A program made the translations under genes and the position numbers. Shown piece after piece: positions 34,769-45,323 of a DNA stretch of 64,000 bases; the first letter of the stretch is position 1, and each line of letters begins with the position of its first letter. This DNA comes from Clostridiaceae bacterium (GTDB lineage Bacteria; Bacillota; Clostridia; DSM-8532), in the NCBI GenBank assembly GCA_012719545.1, contig JAAYAD010000065.1:36828-100827 (forward strand), written 5' to 3'. Under the pieces are notes generated by a model that did no database searches, was not told the DNA's origin, and saw only the letters and a program-made list of their open reading frames with translations.

Positions 34769-36874
34769 TTACCAGATAATATCAATAGTTTCTGCCGCTT
34801 GATTGGCATTGTTGTTATTTTCTTTATTAAGATTAAAATATTCCATAATTATTTCCTTTGCAATGGGGGCAGTATATGCGCCCCATACACCATGCTCAAC
34901 AACTACAGCTATCGCAATTTCAGGTTTGTCATAGGGCGCATAGCACACGAACAAACCGTTGGATGATGAGGTGGATTCATAACCGGTTTCCGATGTACCG
35001 GTCTTACCTGCAACCTTAAAGGGAAGGTCTTTAAAATGGGATGCCGCCGTACCGTCCGTCTTATTGGTAACCGCAATCATTCCCTTTTTAACGGCATCAA
35101 TGGTACTCTGCTTTGCAGGTATCTGGGTATATTCGGTTGACGGTTCATAAACTATTTTACCGTCATCGTCCACAGCCATTTTGATAAGATGCGGCGTATA
35201 TTTCTTGCCGTCATTTGCTATTGTTGCCACATAATTTGCTATTTGAACGGGAGTAAATGCATTATACAGCTGTCCTATGGATGCCATGGCAGTATTTGCA
35301 GGATACCAGTCCTCACCGAAATTCTGCTTTTTATATTCTTTGGATGCCAAAGATCCAATGCTTTCACCGATTTCTATGCCTGTCTTGTTTCCGAATCCGA
35401 ATATTTTTGCCCATTTTACAATATTGTCTATGCCCGTCTGCACTCCCACCTTGTAAAAATACATGTTGCTGGAAGTTTCAAGGGCCTTTTCAAGGTTAAT
35501 ATAACCCTGGTCACCTTCAAGATTGGTAAATACCATGTTTCCAATCTCTTCTCTGTAAGGACACCTGATTTTGGTATAAGGGGTTATGGTTCCTGTTTCA
35601 AGAGCAGCTATTGCAACCAGGGGCTTATAGGTGGAACCTGGGGCATAGTTTCCGGATGTTGCACGGTTGAACATGGGTGAATTGGGCGCATTTCTGATGG
35701 CATTTATAGCCTCTGTATTATTCTCCAGAAAAGCCCTGGGATCAAAATCAGGATAGCTTGCCATAGCCAGGATTTCTCCTGTATTTACGTCCATTACCAC
35801 AACCGCACCTGCATCTGCGTCATGGAAGTTTTTCTTGTCCTTAATGGTTCTTATCCTCTGAATATTGGATATAAGCGCATCCCTGGCAATCTTCTGAAGT
35901 TTTACGTCAAGAGTAAGATATATATCATTTCCGGGCACGGCTTCACGTTCAGTGTAGGAGGTTGTGGTCCTGCCGTTTTCGTCCACCTCGCGGAAGGTCT
36001 TTCCCTTTATTCCCCTAAGAAGTGATTCAGCCGCCCTTTCAATACCCATTTGTCCCACAATGTCGCCTGCAGCATAAGGCACGCTGTTTTCATCATCTTT
36101 AAGCTCCTCATTGAACTTGGCAAGATCATCGGCAGAAATTTCGCTTACATAGCCCAAAACGTGAGGCAGAAGGCTTGCCGCTTCATAATACACCCTGTAA
36201 GGCTTTACAAAGGTGGTTACTCCTCTAAATTCACTGCTTCTTTCCTCAAGCTCGGACATAACCTCAACCGAAATATCCTCAGCAAGTATCATAGGATTGT
36301 TAAGCTGGGGCTGGGACAAAAGAATCTCATAGCGAAGCTGCATTATTTTAAACGCTTCCTCAACAGTATAGGAAGGATCTATTTCGAAGGTTTTTTCGCG
36401 CATATATTGGAAAGCCTGCTCGGCAGTTATTATATACTTTGCATCTTCTTCTGTTTTTGCAATGTTTTTTATAAAGGTTTCCGGGGCATCAGTTTTAAAG
36501 CGGACAGGATTTATATCAATATAATTTTTTAGCCTGCTCTTAATTGTCTTCCCGTCCTTTTCAAGAACCTTTATAAGTTCCAGCAGCATTTGATTCTTTT
36601 CTTTTGCCGGCATTTTAACATCCACATATTGAGCACAATACCCCATACGGCTTCCGGCAATGGGCACTCCATTCCGGTCATATATATCCCCTCTCTTGGG
36701 ATATATGCTTCCTGTGGCAGCCAGGCGGTATACCGATTCTTCCTTGTACTTCTGTCCGTTGATTATCTGAATTTTGGCCAGGTTATAGATTATGGCAGCT
36801 GAAGCTGCAAATATGAAAACAGCCAATATTATATAACGATCCAAACCTTCATGCTTCTTTTCCTTATTTTTCAT
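34769..36874 (-). CDS. mrdA: Penicillin-binding protein 2 (elongation transpeptidase)
   Basis: A class B PBP that crosslinks lateral-wall peptidoglycan with the MreBCD complex. It has 701 residues: a short cytoplasmic tail, one membrane helix (about 12-32), a long dimerisation/hinge region and the transpeptidase domain. The active-site motifs are STYK (in APGSTYKPL), SSN (in TSSNMYFYK) and KTG at about 624. The C-terminal tail after about 680 is Asn-rich. The ATG overlaps the mreD stop by four bases. Confidence 0.95.
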   Translation of the reverse strand: MKNKEKKHEGLDRYIILAVFIFAASAAIIYNLAKIQIINGQKYKEESVYRLAATGSIYPKRGDIYDRNGVPIAGSRMGYCAQYVDVKMPAKEKNQMLLELIKVLEKDGKTIKSRLKNYIDINPVRFKTDAPETFIKNIAKTEEDAKYIITAEQAFQYMREKTFEIDPSYTVEEAFKIMQLRYEILLSQPQLNNPMILAEDISVEVMSELEERSSEFRGVTTFVKPYRVYYEAASLLPHVLGYVSEISADDLAKFNEELKDDENSVPYAAGDIVGQMGIERAAESLLRGIKGKTFREVDENGRTTTSYTEREAVPGNDIYLTLDVKLQKIARDALISNIQRIRTIKDKKNFHDADAGAVVVMDVNTGEILAMASYPDFDPRAFLENNTEAINAIRNAPNSPMFNRATSGNYAPGSTYKPLVAIAALETGTITPYTKIRCPYREEIGNMVFTNLEGDQGYINLEKALETSSNMYFYKVGVQTGIDNIVKWAKIFGFGNKTGIEIGESIGSLASKEYKKQNFGEDWYPANTAMASIGQLYNAFTPVQIANYVATIANDGKKYTPHLIKMAVDDDGKIVYEPSTEYTQIPAKQSTIDAVKKGMIAVTNKTDGTAASHFKDLPFKVAGKTGTSETGYESTSSSNGLFVCYAPYDKPEIAIAVVVEHGVWGAYTAPIAKEIIMEYFNLNKENNNNANQAAETIDIIW

Positions 36875-37392
36875 GACGATACCCTATTCCTCCTTATGTC
36901 CAGCATATCAAGCAAGGCGTACAGTTTTGAAACGGGCCAGAATAGCGGTATAATAAGGATGCTGTTATAAAGAGCTTCCGGTAAAATTACCTTCATGAAG
37001 ATAAATGGAAAATAGGAATAACTCTTAAACAAAAATAAAATCAGAAAGAATAAGGTTTCTATAGCTACCGTCGCGCTGAATGCAAAGGAAAACAATACAA
37101 GCACCTTTTCCCTGTACAATTTCTCATTGATTAATGAAATGGGGATAGATGCCAAAAATAAGAGCAATGCATACCAGCCTAAGGTTTTGCCCATCATAAT
37201 ATCCATGGTAAGACCAAGCAAAAGGCCCATAGTCGCGCTTTCTACGGGCTTTCTTAAAAGTGCCACAATCACCATTAATACAATGGTGATATTTGGCCTT
37301 ATTAAGAATATTTCCATATACCCCAGAATGGAGCTTTGAACTACGGCAACCAATAACAACAACAGAATAGCCGCCGCTATACGATACTTCAT
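36871..37392 (-). CDS. mreD: Rod shape-determining protein MreD
   Basis: An integral membrane protein of 173 residues with about five hydrophobic helices, in the fixed position between mreC and mrdA. MreD links MreC to the elongation machinery. The sequence is weakly conserved, so identification relies on length, topology and order. The start follows GAGGTAATC. Four-base overlap with mrdA. Confidence 0.9.
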   Translation of the reverse strand: MKYRIAAAILLLLLVAVVQSSILGYMEIFLIRPNITIVLMVIVALLRKPVESATMGLLLGLTMDIMMGKTLGWYALLLFLASIPISLINEKLYREKVLVLFSFAFSATVAIETLFFLILFLFKSYSYFPFIFMKVILPEALYNSILIIPLFWPVSKLYALLDMLDIRRNRVSS

Positions 37393-37417
37393 AGTGATGA
37401 TTACCTCAAGTTAAATC

Positions 37418-38239
37418 CTATTTCTTTTTAAGTACTATAACATCCTCCAACCGTTTAAAATCAACTACCGGTTCAATTATGGCATAAGAATCGTAATGAC
37501 CTTCACTTTGAACAACCTTGACTACTTTCCCGATAATTATGCCTTTAGGGAAAATTCCACCTATTCCTGATGTCTCAATGGTATCCCCTGGCAGCACATC
37601 GGCATCCGGCGGTATATAGTCGGCTCTGCACTTTCCCTCATTTCTAAGTTCCACATCTCCCCTGACCACAATAAGATCACGGGACTTGGAAAGGCGAGCG
37701 CTTACCGTACTGTCCATATCAATGATAGAGACAACCTTTGAGGTTAAAAGATCTACTTTAGAAACCCTGCCAACCAGCCCGTAGGCAGTTATGACAGGAG
37801 AATCAGCTTCTATACCGTCCTTGCTTCCACGGTCAATGGTAAAAACCTCGAACCAGTTGCCGGGATCCTTTGCAATTATGCTTGCTCCCAAAAATTCATA
37901 CTCTTCATACCTGTTTTTAAAGTTCAGGGCATCCCTCAGCTGATTATTTTCCTTGGTAAGCCTTTCAATATCGAGAACTTGCCGCTCAAGCTCGCTGATT
38001 CTCTTTTTAAGTTCCTCATTCTCGTTCTTTGTAGCTTTTATATCTTCAAAATAGCCAAAAAAATTCTTAAACTTTTCATCCAAGAAGGTAACAGCCTTTT
38101 GAAGGGGAGCCGCAGGTATGCTTACAATATTGCTGATTATGTTGGCGCCGCTCTTTTCGCTGTATGAAACAGCTGCAAGACCTAGCAAGAGTATTACAAT
38201 CAGCACAACCAAAATTTTATTGGTAAAGAACCTCTTCAA
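37418..38239 (-). CDS. mreC: Rod shape-determining protein MreC
   Basis: A bitopic protein of 273 residues: membrane helix at about 8-25, a coiled coil at about 65-105 (ENEELKKRISELERQVLDIE) and two extracytoplasmic beta-barrel domains containing GLVGRVS and TSGIGGIFPKGI. It scaffolds PBP2 outside the membrane. The start is TTG after GGGGGA. It lies between mreB and mreD. Confidence 0.94.
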   Translation of the reverse strand: MKRFFTNKILVVLIVILLLGLAAVSYSEKSGANIISNIVSIPAAPLQKAVTFLDEKFKNFFGYFEDIKATKNENEELKKRISELERQVLDIERLTKENNQLRDALNFKNRYEEYEFLGASIIAKDPGNWFEVFTIDRGSKDGIEADSPVITAYGLVGRVSKVDLLTSKVVSIIDMDSTVSARLSKSRDLIVVRGDVELRNEGKCRADYIPPDADVLPGDTIETSGIGGIFPKGIIIGKVVKVVQSEGHYDSYAIIEPVVDFKRLEDVIVLKKK

Positions 38240-38304
38240 AAAAGAGTCCCCCCTGTGCTTTTATAATAAATATTTTAAGTTAAAGCAACGGCTTTTTAAG
38301 CTTA

Positions 38305-39324
38305 CTATTTTCTTCTGGATGAAAGCAGTACATTTCTTAAGGAATCCAAATCCTCTATAACTTTGCCGGTACCCAGAACAACACAATCAAGAGGATGTTC
38401 CGCTATAAATACAGGTATGCCTGTTTCCTCAGAAATAAGCCTGTCCAGACCCTTTAGCAATGCGCCGCCGCCTGTAAGCATTATTCCGCGTTCCATAATA
38501 TCGGCTGCAAGCTCCGGAGGAGTCTTTTCCAAAGTCAGCTTTATGGAATCAATTACTGCATTTACAGGCTCTTTCAATGCCTCGCGTATTTCCATGCTTG
38601 AAATTGAAAGTTCCTTAGGAAGACCCGTTACAAGGTCACGTCCGCTTATATTGTATGTTTCCTCAGCTTCCATGGGGCATGCCGAACCGATTTTTATCTT
38701 TATATCTTCGGCGGTTCTTTCGCCCACCATGAGATTATATTCCTTCTTAATATAATGAATAATTGCGTCATCAAATTCGTCACCGGCAATCCTTAAGGAA
38801 CGGCTTACAACAATACCGCCGAGGGAGATAACAGCAACCTCGCTGGTTCCTCCTCCAATATCCACAACCATGCTTCCGGAAGGCTCCTCAACAGGAAGAC
38901 CTGCGCCAATTGCGGATGCCATGGGTTCTTCAATCAGGTATGCTTCCTTGGCTCCTGCCGATAAGGCGGAATCCACCACAGCTCTTTTTTCTACTTCGGT
39001 AACCCCGGAAGGAACACAAATAATTACCCGGGGCCTTGCCATGGGATTGTTTCCTATTGCCTTTCTTATGAAGTATTTCAGCATGCTTTGGGTAATTTCA
39101 AAGTCAGCAATGACGCCATCCTTCAATGGGCGTATGGCAGTAATGTAACCCGGGGTTCTTCCTATCATTTCTTTAGCCTCAAGTCCCACTGCCATAACCT
39201 GTCCTGTATGATTGTTAACCGCAACCACTGAAGGTTCGCGAAGAATAATTCCTTTTCCCTTTACATATACAAGAGTGTTTGCCGTACCTAAATCAATTCC
39301 GATTTCCTTAGTAAAAAGTGCCAT
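38305..39324 (-). CDS. mreB: Rod shape-determining protein MreB
   Basis: A bacterial actin with 339 residues. The phosphate loops [10 protein letters not shown] (11-20) and [13 protein letters not shown], and the adenosine motif [11 protein letters not shown], are all present. It forms membrane filaments that direct lateral wall synthesis. The ATG follows AAGGAGAG. It is the first mre gene, downstream of maf; radC, often between the two, is missing. A second actin gene lies at 48782-49810. Confidence 0.96.
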   Translation of the reverse strand: MALFTKEIGIDLGTANTLVYVKGKGIILREPSVVAVNNHTGQVMAVGLEAKEMIGRTPGYITAIRPLKDGVIADFEITQSMLKYFIRKAIGNNPMARPRVIICVPSGVTEVEKRAVVDSALSAGAKEAYLIEEPMASAIGAGLPVEEPSGSMVVDIGGGTSEVAVISLGGIVVSRSLRIAGDEFDDAIIHYIKKEYNLMVGERTAEDIKIKIGSACPMEAEETYNISGRDLVTGLPKELSISSMEIREALKEPVNAVIDSIKLTLEKTPPELAADIMERGIMLTGGGALLKGLDRLISEETGIPVFIAEHPLDCVVLGTGKVIEDLDSLRNVLLSSRRK

Positions 39325-39394
39325 ATTTCAATATCTCTCCTTCTTTATGTTTTCTTTCGTTTTACTTTCTATATCCTGCTCATAAGGCTTATTT

Positions 39395-39994
39395 TCAAAT
39401 CCATGTCAATGGCTCATAGCCCAGGCTCCTTAGCATATTTGAAAGCCTGTGCAAAGGAAGTCCCATAACATTGAAGTAGCATCCGTCAATACGCTCAACC
39501 ATCAGGCTTCCGAAGCCCTGCACAGCATAGCTTCCAGCCTTGTCATATGGTTCTTCAGTTGAAATATACCGTTCTATAAAGCCTTGGGCAAATGCAGGCA
39601 TTTTTACCGAGGTTACTTCCTTTTCTGTGATTGTCTGCATATTTGCCGTATTTACCAGTGTAACTCCTGTTATCACCTGATGCCACCTGTTTTCCAGAAG
39701 CTTAAGCATACGTACAGCATCTGACGAATCCTGGGGTTTTCCCAGAATCAGCCCGTCAATTGTCACAACCGTATCGGCTCCCAGAACCAGTACATCATCA
39801 GCTTTTGATGCCTTTATTTTTTCAGCTACAGCCAGAGCCTTTCGGCTTGACATTTCCATGGCATATTTCCCGGCATCCTGAAAATCACCGGAATATTCGT
39901 CTATATTGGCTGGCATTATTTCAAATTTAAGCCCAATTTGCTTAAGTAATTCTATTCTGCGTGGTGACGCCGACGCTAAAATCAGTTTAAACAT
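39395..39994 (-). CDS. maf: Maf-family nucleotide pyrophosphatase
   Basis: A house-cleaning pyrophosphatase of about 199 residues that hydrolyses non-canonical dTTP/UTP-type nucleotides. The signature LASASPRRIELL lies at the N-terminus; GADTVV and the KPQDSSDAVRML stretch hold the substrate and catalytic residues. I chose the ATG at 39994; an upstream GTG is part of the GAGGTG ribosome site. The maf-mreB neighbourhood is conserved in Firmicutes. Confidence 0.93.
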   Translation of the reverse strand: MFKLILASASPRRIELLKQIGLKFEIMPANIDEYSGDFQDAGKYAMEMSSRKALAVAEKIKASKADDVLVLGADTVVTIDGLILGKPQDSSDAVRMLKLLENRWHQVITGVTLVNTANMQTITEKEVTSVKMPAFAQGFIERYISTEEPYDKAGSYAVQGFGSLMVERIDGCYFNVMGLPLHRLSNMLRSLGYEPLTWI

Positions 39995-40163
39995 AGTCAC
40001 CTCATAGTATTATTTCCCGAAAATTAATTGTGATTAAAATAACCATATGTTAAATTATACACTTACATAGGACGCTATGGAATAGTTATGTGCACAACTT
40101 TTCCCAGGCCTATAATTTATTTTGCCTATAATAAATACAAATGCATAATTTGTTACTTCTCTT

Positions 40164-40192
40164 TTGACGATACTATAAGTATAATATATATC
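40164..40192 (+). promoter_or_regulatory. Possible mecA promoter
   Basis: TTGACG (40164-40169), a 17-bp spacer and TATATC (40187-40192). Several other AT-rich -10 choices overlap, so the exact box is uncertain. Confidence 0.35.
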
Positions 40193-40217
40193 AAGATATA
40201 ATAAGGATGTCCAAAAA

Positions 40218-40257
40218 GGGCTGTTTAAATATCAAATTAATTTTTAATTTGCAGCCC
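40218..40257 (+). other. Leader hairpin upstream of mecA
   Basis: GGGCTG (40218-40223) pairs with CAGCCC (40252-40257), and inside it CAAATTAA (40233-40240) pairs with TTAATTTG (40244-40251), with a 9-base bulge on the 5' side only. It ends 27 bp before the start codon. It has no U-tract, so a leader structure that affects mRNA stability or translation is more likely than a terminator. Confidence 0.5.
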
Positions 40258-40283
40258 ATATCTTAGGGAAAGAGATTTTTACC

Positions 40284-40907
40284 ATGAGAATTGAAAGAGT
40301 TGGCGAAAATAAAATAAGGATATTTGTATCCTATGACGATCTGGAAGAACGTGATATAGATTTGGATGCTTTCAATTACAACTCTCCGGAAACTCAGGAG
40401 CTTTTCTGGGACCTTATGGAGCAGGCTGAAATTGAGCTTGGCTTTGAAGCGCAGGAATCACAGCTTTGTATTGAGGCCGTGTCCGATGTGGAGCACGGTT
40501 TTGTTATCACCATAACCAGAATTGACGAGGATAACGAGTTTGAATCCATCCAGAAATTTATAAAGAACAGGTACAAGAAGAAGGATCTGTCTGTCAAGAA
40601 GAAATCTTCTTCATTATGTTCTGCCCTGCTTATTTATGCAGTGGACAACTTTGATGACTTATGCAAGCTTTGCGCCACCATAAATCCCATTTTCTCAGGC
40701 AGAAGCAAGATTTACTCCCTGGATGGCACATACTTCCTAGTACTTGCCTCCTGCGAAGGAAATGTAAAAAATCAGAAGCAGTTTGAAAGCATCTTAAGCG
40801 AATACGGGGACAAAATGCCCAATGTGGATTTTCTGGAAGGCTATCTCAATGAATATGGAAAGCTGATTATTTCAGAAAATGCCGTAGAATACTTTGCTAC
40901 CCTATAA
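40284..40907 (+). CDS. mecA: Adaptor protein MecA
   Basis: MecA delivers substrates to the ClpC-ClpP protease. It has 207 residues. The N-terminal domain (MRIERVGENKIRIFVSYDDL, then DLDAFNYNSPETQELFWDLM) binds targets; the C-terminal domain from about 120 contacts ClpC. The start follows AGGGAAAGAG. It is monocistronic with its own leader hairpin and terminator. No competence gene is nearby, so regulation of other ClpC substrates is likely. Confidence 0.9.
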   Translation: MRIERVGENKIRIFVSYDDLEERDIDLDAFNYNSPETQELFWDLMEQAEIELGFEAQESQLCIEAVSDVEHGFVITITRIDEDNEFESIQKFIKNRYKKKDLSVKKKSSSLCSALLIYAVDNFDDLCKLCATINPIFSGRSKIYSLDGTYFLVLASCEGNVKNQKQFESILSEYGDKMPNVDFLEGYLNEYGKLIISENAVEYFATL

Positions 40908-40952
40908 ATGAAACAGCTTGCTTGTAAATAAAAATATGATTATGAATACAAG

Positions 40953-40995
40953 AATGGGATTAAAGAGCCTCTTTAATCCCATTTATTATTTTTTC
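40953..40995 (+). terminator. mecA terminator
   Basis: AATGGGATTAAAG (40953-40965) pairs with CTTTAATCCCATT (40971-40983), followed by TATTATTTTTTC. Confidence 0.9.
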
Positions 40996-41092
40996 AGCTA
41001 GTCTATTATTTTTGTAATATTTATATCTTTTAATTAAATTTATAAATCTTTAATTATGTTCCATAGGAAGCATTATTGCAATACTGCTTTAA

Positions 41093-41965
41093 TCATTTAA
41101 GCTTCTCGGTAACATCTTTTAAATATGCAGCAAATTCATCCTTAAGATCATCCCTCTTTAAGGCATACTCAATGGTTGCCTGAAGAAAACCAAGCTTATT
41201 TCCCACATCGTATCTCTTGCCGATAAAGTCGTAGGCATACATCGGTTCAACTCCGGCAAGTTCGCACAATGAGTCGGTAAGCTGGATTTCGCCGTTTTTT
41301 CCGGGCTTAGCGTTGGAAAGAAAATCAAATATACGGGGAGTTATAATATATCTTCCCAAAATGGCAATATTGGATGGCGTGTTTTCCCTATCGGGCTTTT
41401 CCACCAGAGTTTTTACCTTGTATATGCGTTCATCAACCTGTTTTCCCGAGACAATACCGTACTTGGATACATCATCATAGCTTACCTGCTGTACCCCAAG
41501 AATGGAAGTCCGGTATTCTTCAAAGACGTCAATCATCTGCTTAAGGCATGGAACCTCACTGTCAACAATGTCATCACCAAGAAGCACGGCAAAAGGCTCA
41601 TTGCCGATAAAGGCTTTGGCACAGTTAATTGCATGCCCCAACCCCTTGGCCTCCTTTTGGCGGATATAGTGGATATCCACCAGGTTGGCGATCTGGCGAA
41701 CCTGGGTCAAAAGCTCTTCCTGACCTTTTTTCCTAAGCTCTTCCTCCAGCTCCAGGGATCTGTCAAAATGGTCTTCAATGGCTCGCTTTCCCCTGCCGGT
41801 TATAATAAGGATGCTTTCTATTCCCGATGCGATGGCTTCTTCGATGATAAACTGGATGGTAGGCTTGTCAACTATGGGAAGCATTTCCTTGGGCTGTGCC
41901 TTGGTTGCAGGCAAGAATCTTGTTCCCAACCCGGCTGCAGGGATAATGGCCTTGCGTACCTTCAT
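41093..41965 (-). CDS. galU: UTP--glucose-1-phosphate uridylyltransferase
   Basis: GalU makes UDP-glucose for polysaccharide and glycolipid synthesis. It has 290 residues. [22 protein letters not shown] at the N-terminus is the nucleotide-binding signature (given here in two parts: [10 protein letters not shown] and TKAQPKEM), and VEKP and GEIQLTD hold substrate residues. I chose the ATG at 41965, 9 bp after AAGGAG, giving the usual MKVRKAIIP start; the upstream ATG at 41989 lacks a site. Confidence 0.96.
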   Translation of the reverse strand: MKVRKAIIPAAGLGTRFLPATKAQPKEMLPIVDKPTIQFIIEEAIASGIESILIITGRGKRAIEDHFDRSLELEEELRKKGQEELLTQVRQIANLVDIHYIRQKEAKGLGHAINCAKAFIGNEPFAVLLGDDIVDSEVPCLKQMIDVFEEYRTSILGVQQVSYDDVSKYGIVSGKQVDERIYKVKTLVEKPDRENTPSNIAILGRYIITPRIFDFLSNAKPGKNGEIQLTDSLCELAGVEPMYAYDFIGKRYDVGNKLGFLQATIEYALKRDDLKDEFAAYLKDVTEKLK

Positions 41966-42137
41966 ACCTTTACTCTCCTTCATATCCATTTTCCATGGTT
42001 TACGGTTTCATTATATCACGAAAAATACAACTATTGGATTCCTGCATTTTTTATTCATGGAAGCATAATCCTTATCTTCCCTGCATCTTTCAGACCACCA
42101 TAAGTTTCATCCCTTTTCTTACACAAATTACTAGCAC

Positions 42138-42179
42138 ATATGTCGAAATATGTTGTTAATACATGAAGAAATATGTCGA
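42138..42179. repeat. Two direct copies of ATATGTCGA, 33 bp apart
   Basis: ATATGTCGA occurs at 42138-42146 and 42171-42179, about three helical turns apart, just before the chemoreceptor gene. The first copy also forms the inverted repeat ACATAT-N6-ATATGT. It could be an operator, and it is a further reason to prefer the downstream start for the gene. Confidence 0.4.
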
Positions 42180-42213
42180 TAAATATATAAAATATTTTGG
42201 GGGGGAAACGATT

Positions 42214-44202
42214 GTGAAAAAAGGACTATCAATACAGTTTAAAATTGTAGCAATGCTATTGTCACTCATTATAATTCCAACAGTAGTTAACAGCTATATC
42301 AGCGTTAAATTGTCAAGCAACACCCTTGGCGATGAAATAAAAAACTCGTTGAATAATAACACAGGCTATATTGAGGATACATTGAATCTCTTTTTCAGAA
42401 ATTATGAGCAAGATATCTCCATACTGGCAGAAAATCAGAACATCAGAACCTTTGCCGGCCAGCACGAGGAAAGCGATGATGCTATGAACGCCCTGGATAT
42501 TTATCAGCAGAACAATGAAGATATCCAAAGCGTATTTCTGGGAACCTCGTCCAAAGAATTCTTTGTATATCCAATTCAAACAGTACCAGAAGGATATGAC
42601 CCTACTTCAAGGCCCTGGTATCAGGCAGCGGTAAATAAAAAAGGGGTCATCTGGACAGAGCCCTATCAGGATGCAGGCTCGGGAAACCTGGTTGTAACAG
42701 TTGCACGGCCTGTGTTTAATGAAAGCGGCGATATTGTCGGTGTCGTTGGTGCCGATCTGTCCCTGGAGCGTCTTAAGGATATGGTAGTCTCCTTCAGAAT
42801 CGGAGAAAATGGCTATTTTATCCTGGCTGACACAAAGGGAAATATTATTGCACATCCGACAGCAGAAAAAATCGGCCAGCCTTTGGCTACCGATGTTTTA
42901 AGAGAAGCTGCCCAATCTTCTCAAGTCAGCGGGGAACTGGACTATGTCTACAATGGTGCAAGCAAGCACACATATTTTTCTACTATTGACAGAACCGGCT
43001 GGAAGATCTTTGGAACCTTCGAGTATACCGAAATCACCAACAAAACCAATCCTCTTTTAATAAGTTCAGTTGTTACTTCTGTGGCGCTTATCCTGCTGTC
43101 AATCTTCCTGGCAATCCTTCTGTCCAGGCCCATCATCAAGGGCATTAAGTCCTTATCCAATGATTTGCTTGTAATTGGAAACGGCGACTTTACCATAAGA
43201 AGCAAGGTTAAGGCAAGGGACGAAATTGGCTTGCTTTCTTCAACCATAAATAAAATGACGGAGGAACTGAGCGGCATCATGTCAAATGTTAAAAACATGG
43301 CCGCTGAGGTATCCACATCCGCCAATTCGCTGGCAGCCTCCTCAGAAGAATCCAGCGCAACAACTGAGGAAATCGCAAGAACAATTCAGGAAATTGTAAG
43401 AGTTACGGAAGATCAGGCATTTAATACTGAAGAAGGATTAAAGAAAACCACACAGCTTGCAGAGAAAATACAGGCAGTATCAGAGGAAATCGGAAAAATC
43501 GCAGCCCTGGTCAGAAGCTCAAGCCAGCTTAACGAACAAGGAGTTCAGTCCGTTGAGGTACTTAAGCAAACAGCTGAGGAAAATAATGAGGCTACCAAAA
43601 AGGTGGGCGAGGTTATTACAGAAGTAGACAAAAGTTCTGAGCAAATCGGCGTAATTGTGGATGCCATGAGCGATATAGCCAATCAGACCAATCTTTTGGC
43701 TCTCAACGCATCCATCGAAGCAGCCAGAGCCGGAGAATCAGGAAGAGGCTTCGCAGTTGTGGCTAACCAAATAAGAATTCTGGCCGAGCAATCCGCTTCA
43801 GCTTCAAACGATATCCGTCAACTGGCCAACAGTATCCAGTCACAGACCAAAAATGCAGTTATGACCATGGATGAGGCAAAACCGGTGGTCATAGCTCAAA
43901 ACAACGCTGTATCCGAGGCCAAAGCAATCTTTGAGGAGATTTCTACAACCATAATGAAGCTGGCTGAAGAGGTTGAGGTAATCAGCGAATTGAATGACAG
44001 CATGATTCAGAAGAAGGATGAGATCCTTTCCACCATGGAGAGTATCTCGGCTTCGGCAGAACAAACATCAGCTTCGACCCAGCAGATTGCGGCATCTACA
44101 CACGAGCAGCTGGCAGCCGCCGATGATGTTGCAAAAACGGCTGAAGACCTGAACCTTGTGGCACAGAAGCTCTCAGAAGAAATATCCCGGTTTAAGATAT
44201 AG
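42214..44202 (+). CDS. Methyl-accepting chemotaxis protein
   Basis: A transmembrane chemoreceptor of about 662 residues: membrane helix (about 6-30), an extracellular double-Cache ligand domain (about 35-275, with [11 protein letters not shown] and [16 protein letters not shown]), second membrane helix (about 285-305), HAMP domain, and a cytoplasmic signalling domain with the hairpin tip [22 protein letters not shown]. The family-typical Cache domain senses small molecules such as amino acids or organic acids. I prefer the GTG at 42214 (GGGGGGA eight bases upstream) over an ATG at 42163 that has no ribosome site. Confidence 0.93.
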   Translation: MKKGLSIQFKIVAMLLSLIIIPTVVNSYISVKLSSNTLGDEIKNSLNNNTGYIEDTLNLFFRNYEQDISILAENQNIRTFAGQHEESDDAMNALDIYQQNNEDIQSVFLGTSSKEFFVYPIQTVPEGYDPTSRPWYQAAVNKKGVIWTEPYQDAGSGNLVVTVARPVFNESGDIVGVVGADLSLERLKDMVVSFRIGENGYFILADTKGNIIAHPTAEKIGQPLATDVLREAAQSSQVSGELDYVYNGASKHTYFSTIDRTGWKIFGTFEYTEITNKTNPLLISSVVTSVALILLSIFLAILLSRPIIKGIKSLSNDLLVIGNGDFTIRSKVKARDEIGLLSSTINKMTEELSGIMSNVKNMAAEVSTSANSLAASSEESSATTEEIARTIQEIVRVTEDQAFNTEEGLKKTTQLAEKIQAVSEEIGKIAALVRSSSQLNEQGVQSVEVLKQTAEENNEATKKVGEVITEVDKSSEQIGVIVDAMSDIANQTNLLALNASIEAARAGESGRGFAVVANQIRILAEQSASASNDIRQLANSIQSQTKNAVMTMDEAKPVVIAQNNAVSEAKAIFEEISTTIMKLAEEVEVISELNDSMIQKKDEILSTMESISASAEQTSASTQQIAASTHEQLAAADDVAKTAEDLNLVAQKLSEEISRFKI

Positions 44203-44254
44203 GTTTAAGGTTTAATCAAAGTCATATATTAAGCCTCATATGAAGACAAATAAG

Positions 44255-44292
44255 AACGCCTCTGGCTTGTGTAAAAACCAGAGGCGTTTTTT
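44255..44292. terminator. Terminator between the chemoreceptor gene and recR
   Basis: AACGCCTCTGG (44255-44265) pairs with CCAGAGGCGTT (44278-44288), followed by TTTT. It serves the plus-strand receptor gene and may also act on recR from the other strand. Confidence 0.85.
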
Positions 44293-44302
44293 ACGTTTAT
44301 AG

Positions 44303-44902
44303 CTAAATTTCACGCCGGCCTTCCAGAGATTTATAGAGGGTTATCTCATCGGCATATTCCAGATCGCCGCCAACTGAGATTCCCTGCGCAATTCGTGTGG
44401 TTTTAACACCCATGGGTTTTAAAATCTTCGATATATATATGGCGGTAGCCTCCCCCTCAACATTGGGGTTGGTGGCAAGTATCACTTCATTCACCTTATT
44501 ATGGGCTACACGCTTTATAAGCGACTTGATATTTATATCATCAGGCCCTGTTCCGTCCAAGGGGGAAATAAGCCCGTTCAAGACATGGTATACACCCTTG
44601 TACTCCCGAACCCTTTCCATCGCCACCACATCCCGGGGACTCTGAACAACGCAAATAATTCCGTGATCCCGTTTTGTGGAAGAACAGATGCGGCATGGGT
44701 CGGTATCGGTAAGATTTCCGCATATGGAACAGGAAATTATCTTGGCCTTTGCTTCAACCAAGGCATTTGCAAAATTTCTTACCTTTTCTTCAGGAAGGTT
44801 CAAAACGTGAAAAGCAAGCCGCTGCGCTGTTTTTCGGCCAATGCCAGGCAATTTTTCAAATTCTTCAATAAGCCTTTGAACCGGCAAAGCGTAATTATCC
44901 AT
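44303..44902 (-). CDS. recR: Recombination protein RecR
   Basis: RecR acts with RecF and RecO in loading RecA on gapped DNA. It has 199 residues: N-terminal helix-hairpin-helix ([13 protein letters not shown]), a C4 zinc finger ([13 protein letters not shown] with a following CSS), and a Toprim domain ([15 protein letters not shown], then [12 protein letters not shown]). It starts at the base right after the ybaB stop, so translation is coupled. dnaX, which normally precedes ybaB-recR, is not in the window. Confidence 0.96.
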   Translation of the reverse strand: MDNYALPVQRLIEEFEKLPGIGRKTAQRLAFHVLNLPEEKVRNFANALVEAKAKIISCSICGNLTDTDPCRICSSTKRDHGIICVVQSPRDVVAMERVREYKGVYHVLNGLISPLDGTGPDDINIKSLIKRVAHNKVNEVILATNPNVEGEATAIYISKILKPMGVKTTRIAQGISVGGDLEYADEITLYKSLEGRREI

Positions 44903-45247
44903 TTAGAACAGTCCCGGAATATTGCCAAGGCCTCCGGCAAGCCCGCTCATAGTATTTTTTGCAAGTTCGTCAGCCTGTCTTAAGGCTTCATTAACAGCAG
45001 CCAGAACAAGGTCCTGAAGGGTTTCAACATCATCCGGATCAACAGCTTCTTTAGCGATACGGATTTCTTTTATTTCCTTGGCTCCGGTTGCAACAACAGT
45101 TACGGCGCCGCCGCCTGCTGTAGCCTCAACAGTTTTTTCGGCAAGCTCTTCCTGTGCCTTCATCATTTCCTGCTGCATCTTCTGAGCCTGCTTCATAAGA
45201 TTGCCGAAATTTCCTCCCATACCCATGGGAAATCCGCGTTTTGCCAT
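44903..45247 (-). CDS. YbaB/EbfC nucleoid-associated protein
   Basis: A small DNA-binding protein of 114 residues with the family core: [19 protein letters not shown] (about 14-32), a Gly/Ala-rich strand region [10 protein letters not shown] and the acidic C-terminal helix. It is usually cotranscribed with recR, and here the genes abut. The start follows AAGGAGAG. Its upstream neighbour is a secreted glycosidase instead of the usual dnaX. Confidence 0.94.
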   Translation of the reverse strand: MAKRGFPMGMGGNFGNLMKQAQKMQQEMMKAQEELAEKTVEATAGGGAVTVVATGAKEIKEIRIAKEAVDPDDVETLQDLVLAAVNEALRQADELAKNTMSGLAGGLGNIPGLF

Positions 45248-45323
45248 ATATTTCTCTCCTTGCTTAATCTATCTTTATAACAACTGTTACCATTATAAAA
45301 CATTTTCTGAAGGCGGTTCAACA

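Noticed and set aside
42163..42213. 17-codon N-terminal extension of the first chemoreceptor
   Set aside because: The ATG has no ribosome site and a repeated ATATGTCGA word lies within the extension; the GTG at 42214 is preferred, although not proven.
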